Of a stretch of DNA of 37,956 nucleotides, positions 32,405-37,956 are shown one piece after another. A program made the position numbers and the translations under genes. Source of the stretch: DATDMG01 sp036518955 (lineage in GTDB: Bacteria; Actinomycetota; Actinomycetes; Actinomycetales; Kineosporiaceae); contig DATDMG010000556.1 in NCBI GenBank assembly GCA_036518955.1, positions 1-37,956 on the forward strand, written 5' to 3'. Below the pieces are notes generated by a model. It saw only the letters and a program-made list of their open reading frames with translations, was not told the origin of the DNA and made no database searches. Each line of letters starts with the position of its first letter. The first letter of the stretch is position 1.

Positions 32405-33802
32405 TCACCCGGGCTCCGCCCAGCCGGGCTCCGTCGGCCGGGCGACCGGGCCGGGGGCGCCGCGGGCCGCCGGTGCCGACCGCCGGCGGAGCGCCGCCGG
32501 TGCCACCGCCGTCATCAGGAACACGACGGCGCCCAGCCCGATCCAGCCCGGCGGGCCGAGCGGGATCACGCAGACCGCCACCAGCCCGGGTCCGAAGACC
32601 TGCTGCGCGGTGACCCCGATGTTGAAGGTCGACAGGTAGACCCCCCGGTGCTCGGGCGGCGACAGGGCGTAGGACAGCCCCCAGCCACCGGCCGACTGCC
32701 ACAACTCCGCGGCGGTGAGCGCGAGCATCGCGAGGACCAGCAGACCCGTCCCCACCCCGACCGGCAGCACCGGGATGCCGGCCAGGAGCAGGCAGCACAC
32801 GCCGGACGCGACGCCCGCCCGGTACAGCGCGCGGGCCGAGCCGGAGACGCTGTCCGTGCCCCGGCTCGCCGGCACCTGGAAGGCCACGGTCAGCACGGTG
32901 TTCAGCGCCAGTGCGGGCGCCAGGACGACGCGGGGCAGCGTGGTGCGCTCCAGCACCCAGGTGGGGATCGCGACCGCGAGCAGGGTCAGGTGCAACGAGA
33001 GCACCGCGTTCACCGCCGTCGCGCGCAGGAACCGCCGGTCGCGCAGCACGAGCAGCCTGCCACCCCGACTCGTGCGCCGACCCCCGTCCGGATGACCCCC
33101 GTCCGGATGACCGCCGTCCGCACCCGCGCCGTCCGGACGACCGCCGTCCGGACGACCGCCGTCCGCACCCGCGCCGTCCGGCGGACCGAGCCACAGCGCG
33201 CGGACCAGGAACACCACCGCGACGAACGACAGCGCGTCGGCGGCGAGCACGGCCAGGTAGGCCGGCCGCGAGTCCAGTCCGAGCACCACGCCCGCCAGCA
33301 GGGCGCCCAGGGTGAAGCCGACGTTGCGCACCGACCGCAGGGTGGCCATCACGCGCACCCGCCGCTCGGGCCCGGCCACCAGCGCCACCAACGCCTGGGT
33401 GATCGGCGGTGCGGCCCGGTCCGCCAGCGCGAGCACGCACGTCACCAGGAGGAACTGGGTGAAGGTCCGGCACCAGCAGTACGCCAGCAGGCCCGCCGCC
33501 CGCCAGAGCGACACGGCGGCCAGCATCGTCCGGGGGCCGAAGCGGTCCATCAGCAGCCCCGTCGGCACCGCGGCCAGCAGGCTGATCACTCCGGCCACGG
33601 TGAGGCCGAGCCCGATCTGCTCTCCCGACACCCGGATCAGCCGGGTGAACACCGCGATCGAGGCGGCCAGGAACAGCCCCGAGCCGGTCGCGTCCACCAG
33701 TGCCATCACGGCCAGGACGTGCGGGGCCCCGCCCCAGGCCGCGCGGGCCCGGCCGGCGAGACGGGCCGGCGCCCGCAACGCACGGCGGGCGCGGCGTCCC
33801 AC
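32405..33802 (-). CDS. Major facilitator superfamily exporter
   Basis: The protein has 465 residues with about twelve hydrophobic helices in two halves. MFS loop motif A is LLAAVPTGLLMDRFGPRT, and GLSYALSPPEHRGVYLST follows in the second half. The central cytoplasmic loop holds a pentapeptide repeat (variants of PDGGR and PDGAG), coded by a 15-bp tandem repeat. The GTG start lies three bases after the stop of the upstream ATP-grasp gene, so the two are one transcript. An exporter next to peptide ligases fits product export or self-resistance; the substrate is inferred. The gene is convergent with the response-regulator gene, with eight bases between. Confidence 0.92.
   Translation of the reverse strand: MGRRARRALRAPARLAGRARAAWGGAPHVLAVMALVDATGSGLFLAASIAVFTRLIRVSGEQIGLGLTVAGVISLLAAVPTGLLMDRFGPRTMLAAVSLWRAAGLLAYCWCRTFTQFLLVTCVLALADRAAPPITQALVALVAGPERRVRVMATLRSVRNVGFTLGALLAGVVLGLDSRPAYLAVLAADALSFVAVVFLVRALWLGPPDGAGADGGRPDGGRPDGAGADGGHPDGGHPDGGRRTSRGGRLLVLRDRRFLRATAVNAVLSLHLTLLAVAIPTWVLERTTLPRVVLAPALALNTVLTVAFQVPASRGTDSVSGSARALYRAGVASGVCCLLLAGIPVLPVGVGTGLLVLAMLALTAAELWQSAGGWGLSYALSPPEHRGVYLSTFNIGVTAQQVFGPGLVAVCVIPLGPPGWIGLGAVVFLMTAVAPAALRRRSAPAARGAPGPVARPTEPGWAEPG
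33083..33187. repeat. Seven tandem 15-bp units inside the MFS gene
   Basis: The units are variants of GCCGTCCGGACGACC, running 33083-33187. They stay in frame and encode a five-residue Pro-Asp-Gly repeat in the central loop, so copy-number changes would not break the gene. Confidence 0.88.
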
Positions 33803-33805
33803 CGG

Positions 33806-35155
33806 TCACCGCCCGTTGAAGGCGGGTGCCGCCTCCGCGGTGCCCGGTGCCGGAGGGCGGCCTCCCGGCCCGCCGGCCTGTTCCCCCGCGCCCGGTCCGC
33901 GCACCGAGCACACCCGCACCGCCGCCGCAGCCCGGCGGGCAGCCGCCGCGGCCCGGCCGGGCGTGCCCTCCGTCGCGATCACGTGACCGATCCGGTCCCA
34001 GGACGACTGCCAGCTGCGCACCTCGTCGCCGGGCCGGACGGCCACCGAGACGTCCACCACCTCCGGCCGGGCCCGCACCTCCTCGACCCCGCTGACCAGG
34101 CTGACCGTGCCGGCCGGCGCACCGAGGAAGCGGATCGCGGCCGAGCGGCTCGCCCGGCCCGGCAGCCGGACGTCCCGCCCGGCGAGCAGGTCGGTCATCG
34201 CGTGCACCAGCCGGACGTGGTACGCCAGATCGATCAGCTCCAGGATCCGGTCGCCCGGGGCGCGGCCGGCGCACTCCACCAGGACCAGGCCCTCGGGGGT
34301 GTCGAACCACTCCGCGTGCAGCAGCCCGGTACCGAACCCGATGGCCGACACCAGCTGCCGGATCGCGGTCCCGAACCGCCGTCGGTCGGCGTCCGGCAGC
34401 GCCGCCGGCACGGTGTGCCCGCACTCCACCGGGTGGCTTCCCGCGAGGACGGACTTGCGCGTGACGTTCTCGAACACCACCCGGCCGTCACGGACCAACG
34501 CCTCCACGCTGAACTCGCTGCCGGTCATCCGCCGCTCCACCAGATACCGCCAGGACAGCGGACGGTCCGGCAGCTGGCGCGGCTCGTCGGCGCCGACCGT
34601 CGCCCGCCAGGCCGCCTCGACGTCCGCGCCCGGGTCGAGGAGCCGGACGCCCAGGCTCGCCTGCCGGTTGGCCGGTTTCAGCACGCAGCGACCGTCCCGC
34701 AGGAAGGCACGGACGTCGTCGGGCCCGTGCACCTCGCGCCACGCGGGCGCCGCCATCCCGCCGGCCGTGGTCAGCTCGCGCAACCGGATCTTGTCCCGGA
34801 GCGCGTTCGCGGCCGCCACCCCGGCGCCCGGCAGCCCGACCGCCGCGGCGACCGCCGCCGCGGCGACGACCGAGTACTCCACCCCGGGTACCACCGCGGC
34901 GAACCCGTGCCGCCGGTGCAGCCGCGCCGCCGGTTCGAGGACGTCGTCGCACTGCAGGTACCGGAGCTGGACGACGTCGGACACGATCGGGTAACCGCGC
35001 ACCGCGTCCTCGACCCGCTTCTTGCGGCAGACGTCCGGCTCCTCGATCACGACCACGCTGCCCGGCGCCGCCCAGCCCGACCAGTGGTCCAGGATCCCGC
35101 GGCTGAACCCCATCAACAGGTACCGGGCGTCGTGCGGGCGGGAGGTGGTGGACAT
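33806..35155 (-). CDS. ATP-grasp family ligase (first of three)
   Basis: The protein has 449 residues. An N-terminal pre-ATP-grasp domain (ARYLLMGFSRGILDHW, VVVIEEPDVCRKKRV) precedes the grasp fold. RCVLKPANRQASLGVRLLD near residue 160 binds ATP, and LLHAEWFDTPEGLVLVECAG with GRAPGD provides the metal-binding region. The usual E-x-N triad reads E-C-A, a variant of the metal site worth noting. The C-terminus is a long Ala/Gly/Pro tail. Such enzymes form an amide through an acyl phosphate, joining amino acids. ATG 35155 has GGAAGG six bases upstream. It is followed at once by the MFS exporter gene and is divergent from the second ATP-grasp gene. Confidence 0.9.
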   Translation of the reverse strand: MSTTSRPHDARYLLMGFSRGILDHWSGWAAPGSVVVIEEPDVCRKKRVEDAVRGYPIVSDVVQLRYLQCDDVLEPAARLHRRHGFAAVVPGVEYSVVAAAAVAAAVGLPGAGVAAANALRDKIRLRELTTAGGMAAPAWREVHGPDDVRAFLRDGRCVLKPANRQASLGVRLLDPGADVEAAWRATVGADEPRQLPDRPLSWRYLVERRMTGSEFSVEALVRDGRVVFENVTRKSVLAGSHPVECGHTVPAALPDADRRRFGTAIRQLVSAIGFGTGLLHAEWFDTPEGLVLVECAGRAPGDRILELIDLAYHVRLVHAMTDLLAGRDVRLPGRASRSAAIRFLGAPAGTVSLVSGVEEVRARPEVVDVSVAVRPGDEVRSWQSSWDRIGHVIATEGTPGRAAAAARRAAAAVRVCSVRGPGAGEQAGGPGGRPPAPGTAEAAPAFNGR

Positions 35156-35396
35156 GCGCTGCCTTCCGGACGGGAACGTACCGAGAATTCTCCGGCCGCC
35201 CCGGGACCCGTTCCATCGGCCCTTGGACCAATCGGCTTCCCGGCCACGACGGGGGCGCGGCCGGCTGCACGAAAGACCAATTGCACCGCTGGGTCGGCCT
35301 CGCCGAGGGTGGTGGCGGGCGGAACCGGAAACGCGGTCGCACCCGGCCCGGCGGAACGGCGACCCGGGCGGGTCGCCGTCGGACCGTCGCTCACGG

Positions 35397-35437
35397 CCGG
35401 GGGAGGAATGAACATGACCGGGGGAGGAACGAGCATG
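35397..35437 (+). repeat. Duplicated RBS-plus-ATG before the second ATP-grasp gene
   Basis: Two 20-base copies (35397-35416 and 35418-35437), 18 bases identical, each carry GGGGGAGGAA and an in-frame ATG (35414 and 35435). Either start could be used, giving proteins of 422 or 415 residues. Confidence 0.7.
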
Positions 35438-36682
35438 GAGCAGGCCGAGAAGCCACTGCTGCTGGTGGTCGGCAGCAACTCCGCGAACTACCGGTCCTAC
35501 GTCCTGGAGGCCATCTCCAGCCGGTACCGGATCTGGTTGCTGCACTCGGCGGAGCCGTTGTGGGAGGGGCCCTACCTCGACGGCTTCACGGTGGTGGACT
35601 GCCTGGACACGGAGAAGCTCGTCGATGCCGCGCAGCTGGTCTCCCGCGAGCGGGAGGTCTGCGGGGTCTTCAGCTACGACGAGCGCTTCGTCCTGGGTGC
35701 CGCCCACGTCGGTGCCGCGCTGGGTTTGGCGACGTCCGGTCCCGCCGCCGTCGCGCGCTGCCGGGACAAGAGCGAGACCCGGGCCGCGCTCCGCCGGGCG
35801 GGATTGTTCCAGCCTCTCTCCCGCGCGGTGGCCTCGCTCGCCGAGGCGACCGAGTTCGCCGCCACGATCGGGTACCCCGTCATCCTCAAACCACGCAGCC
35901 TCGCCGGCAGCGTCGGCGTGCGCCGGGCGAACTCCCCCACCGAGCTTGCCGCCGGCTACGAGATCGCCGCCGGGGTCCAGCTCGACGGCTTCCCGGAGCG
36001 GTCGGGGGCGCAGGTGCTCGTCGAACAGTTCATCGAGGGGCCCGAGATCGCTGTGGACAGCGTCCTCCACGACGGCGGGTGCCAGCCGATCGTGGTCGCG
36101 CACAAGGTGCTCGGCACCCACCCGCCCTTCGAGTTCGACGAGCACGGGCACGACGTGCGGGCCGACGACCCGTTGCTGACCGACCCGGCCCTGCGCGACG
36201 TCCTGGCCCGCGCCCACGCCGCCATCGGTTTCCGCTGCGGGGTGACCCACACCGAGTTCAAGCTGAGCCCCGGCGGACCGTGCCTGATCGAGATCAACGC
36301 CCGGATGGGTGGTGACCTCATCCCCTACCTCGGCTACCTCGCCTCGGGCTACGACGAGTCCCTGGCCGCCGCCGACGTGGCCGCCGGACGGCGCCCCGAA
36401 CCGGTGCGGCGTACCCGGTGCCGGGCCGCCGCGGTCCGCTTCGCGATCCCGCCGCACGACCTGGAGGTCACCGCCGCCCGGGTGCGCACCGACCGCATCG
36501 CACCGCCGATCCACAGCGTGGCCCTCGCGGTGCATCCCGGCAGGGTGCTGCGCCTGCCGCCGCGGTCGTTCGCCCGGCTCGGTTCCGTCGTCGCGGTCGC
36601 GGACACGATCGAGCAGGCCCGCACGGCCGTCGCCGACCCGGGCCGGTTCTTCGAGGTGTCCGGCCGCCCGCCGGCGGAGTGA
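35435..36682 (+). CDS. ATP-grasp family L-amino acid ligase-like protein (second of three)
   Basis: The protein has 415 residues from ATG 35435. PLLLVVGSNSANYRSYVLEA starts the pre-ATP-grasp domain, GYPVILKPRSLAGSVGV near residue 150 binds ATP, VEQFIEGPEIAVDS follows, and the metal site is THTEFKLSPGGPCLIEINAR with MGGD. The intact E-I-N motif and the C-terminal domain resemble BacD-type L-amino acid ligases and carnosine-synthase-like enzymes, which join two amino acids with ATP. The start is one of a duplicated pair. The gene is divergent from the first ATP-grasp gene and is followed after 93 bases by the third. Confidence 0.92.
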   Translation: MEQAEKPLLLVVGSNSANYRSYVLEAISSRYRIWLLHSAEPLWEGPYLDGFTVVDCLDTEKLVDAAQLVSREREVCGVFSYDERFVLGAAHVGAALGLATSGPAAVARCRDKSETRAALRRAGLFQPLSRAVASLAEATEFAATIGYPVILKPRSLAGSVGVRRANSPTELAAGYEIAAGVQLDGFPERSGAQVLVEQFIEGPEIAVDSVLHDGGCQPIVVAHKVLGTHPPFEFDEHGHDVRADDPLLTDPALRDVLARAHAAIGFRCGVTHTEFKLSPGGPCLIEINARMGGDLIPYLGYLASGYDESLAAADVAAGRRPEPVRRTRCRAAAVRFAIPPHDLEVTAARVRTDRIAPPIHSVALAVHPGRVLRLPPRSFARLGSVVAVADTIEQARTAVADPGRFFEVSGRPPAE

Positions 36683-36700
36683 CGCCGCGGGGCCGCACCC

Positions 36701-36736
36701 GCCGCCACGTCCACCGCCGCCACGTCCACCGCCGCC
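36701..36736. repeat. 15-bp tandem repeat between two ATP-grasp genes
   Basis: GCCGCCACGTCCACC occurs twice and is followed by a partial third copy. It fills most of the short gap between the genes. Confidence 0.75.
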
Positions 36737-36775
36737 GCCCCCACAGATCCGTCACCAGCACAGGGAGATCCCACT

Positions 36776-37956
36776 GTGAGCACACCAGCCGTCGTCGTCG
36801 TGGAGCCGTACAGCTCGTCCGCGCTCCTCGGTCCGGCGCTGCGCGACGCCGGGTTCAGCCCGGTCGCCGTGACGAACCCCGAGGCGTACCGGCATTCCCG
36901 GGTCCGGCCGCACCAGCGGCTGTCGGACTTCGACGCCGTCGTCAACCACCTGGGCGACCTGGACGCGACGACCCGTCGGGTGGGGCTGTTCGAGCCGGCC
37001 GCCGTCATCGCCGGCCAGGAACGGTCGCTCGACCTGGCCCAGCACCTCGCCGACACCCTGGCGCCGGCCACCGCCAACGTGCCCCACCTGCTCGAGGCCC
37101 GACGGCACAAGTTCGCCATGCACGCCGCGGTGGCCGCGGCCGGCCTGCCGGTCGTCCGCCAGGTGTGCACCTCCGACCCGGCCGAGGTGGCGGCCTGGAT
37201 CCAGCGGGACGGCATGGCAGGGGAGGATCTGGTGATCAAATCTCCGTCCAGCGCCGGGACCGTCGGGGTCACCCTCTGCCCGCAGGGGCTCGGCTGGCCG
37301 GAGCGCTTCCGGAGCCTGCTCGGCGCCCGGGACAAGCGCGGGGTGGTGAACGAGGAGCTCCTGGTGCAGGAGCTGATGACCGGTACCGAGTACGTCGTGG
37401 ACACTGTCAGCAGCAACGGCCGGCACTCGGTCACCGACCTGATGAAGTACCGCAAGGTGCGCATCGGCCAGGGCATGGCGGTCTACGACAGCATCGAGTG
37501 GATGCCGTACGACACCGCCACCTACGGCGACCTCATCGACTACGGGCTGGCGTGCCTGGACGCCGTGGGGCTCCGGCACTGGGGTGCCCACACCGAGATC
37601 ATGATGACGGCGGGCGGCCCGCGACTGGTCGAGATCAATCCCCGGTTGTCCGGACTGGGCAGCCCGGAGGTCACCCGGGCTGCGACCGGGGAGAGCCAGG
37701 TCACCCGCATCCTCGACGTGCTCGCCGGGCGTGGCGACCGGCTCCCTGCGGGGTTCCGGCTGCGGCAGCCGTTCATGATGGTCTTCCTCATCGCGCACTC
37801 GAGCGGGGTGGTCCGCAACGCGGAGATCCTGCAGCGCATCACCACGCTGCCGAGCTACCACTCCCCGTTCCGTTGGGTCCGCAACGGTGAGCACGTCGAG
37901 TCCCCCTCGGACGTCTGGACCAGCTACCAGATGGGCTACGTCGTGCTCACCCACCA
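36776..37956 (+). CDS. ATP-grasp family ligase (third of three; cut by the right edge)
   Basis: The frame is open from GTG 36776 (GGGAG eight bases upstream) to the window end, 393 residues so far. STPAVVVVEPYSSSALLGPA begins the N-terminal domain, DLVIKSPSSAGTVGVTL near residue 155 binds ATP, LVQELMTGTEYVVDTV follows, and the metal site is GAHTEIMMTAGGPRLVEINP with RLSG. The intact triad predicts an active ligase. It lies in the same direction as the second ATP-grasp gene, probably in one transcript. Two consecutive ligases could build a tripeptide or activate different partners; the order cannot be told from sequence. Confidence 0.92.
   Translation, partial: MSTPAVVVVEPYSSSALLGPALRDAGFSPVAVTNPEAYRHSRVRPHQRLSDFDAVVNHLGDLDATTRRVGLFEPAAVIAGQERSLDLAQHLADTLAPATANVPHLLEARRHKFAMHAAVAAAGLPVVRQVCTSDPAEVAAWIQRDGMAGEDLVIKSPSSAGTVGVTLCPQGLGWPERFRSLLGARDKRGVVNEELLVQELMTGTEYVVDTVSSNGRHSVTDLMKYRKVRIGQGMAVYDSIEWMPYDTATYGDLIDYGLACLDAVGLRHWGAHTEIMMTAGGPRLVEINPRLSGLGSPEVTRAATGESQVTRILDVLAGRGDRLPAGFRLRQPFMMVFLIAHSSGVVRNAEILQRITTLPSYHSPFRWVRNGEHVESPSDVWTSYQMGYVVLTH

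Noticed and set aside
32648..35434. Upstream extension of the second ATP-grasp frame across the MFS and first ATP-grasp genes
   Set aside because: The extension is antisense to two clear genes and low in complexity; the real protein begins at the duplicated RBS/ATG near 35414-35435.
33806..36535. 909-codon minus frame including the first ATP-grasp gene
   Set aside because: The first 460 residues are antisense to the second ATP-grasp gene. The family N-terminus and RBS place the start at 35155.

Overview
The window comes from a high-GC actinomycete. Third codon positions are strongly G/C, GTG starts are common, many genes overlap by four bases, and there are SARP and AfsR-type regulators, an ECF42 sigma factor and a BsaP-like protein. 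The genus cannot be fixed from sequence alone. Most of the window looks like the accessory, specialised-metabolism part of a chromosome, with a biotin operon embedded in it. I see no tRNA, rRNA, CRISPR array or intact insertion sequence.

Layout: 1-5.9 kb holds the 5' part of an NRPS gene (C-A-T, cut by the left edge), a small unknown ORF and two SARP regulators, the second with a TTA codon. 6-14.1 kb is a loosely packed stretch: an unknown lower-GC gene, a broken DUF6069 gene, a DGPF/ECF42 sigma-factor pair, an ABM (MhuD-like) protein, a broken RraA-family gene, an N6-methyltransferase-like protein with an altered catalytic motif, a small membrane protein and a secreted protein. 14.2-18.6 kb is a tightly coupled bioB-bsaP-bioA-bioF-bioD operon, with a divergent class III CoA-transferase gene at 18.8-20.2 kb.

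20.3-31.3 kb is a long minus-strand run. An AfsR-like regulator with about twelve 42-residue TPRs comes first, followed by a cytochrome P450, a cyclooxygenase-like heme dioxygenase and a small zinc-ribbon protein. Then comes a six-gene overlapping operon: prephenate decarboxylase-like (BacA family), class IV aminotransferase, RraA/HMG-aldolase-like, 2OG-Fe amino-acid dioxygenase (IDO family), single cupin and a LuxR-type HTH protein. 31.6-38 kb holds an orphan NarL-type response regulator, an MFS exporter and three ATP-grasp ligases, the last cut by the right edge.

The most interesting reading is a candidate peptide pathway that is not a simple copy of bacilysin. A BacA-like enzyme, a cupin and an aminotransferase would make a prephenate-derived non-proteinogenic amino acid. 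A 2OG-Fe dioxygenase and an aldolase-like enzyme would tailor it. The ATP-grasp enzymes, and perhaps the NRPS, would join it into a small peptide, which the MFS protein would export. The P450/heme-dioxygenase pair may supply an oxidised lipid or modify the product. The gene families are read directly from sequence; that all these genes form one pathway is inference.
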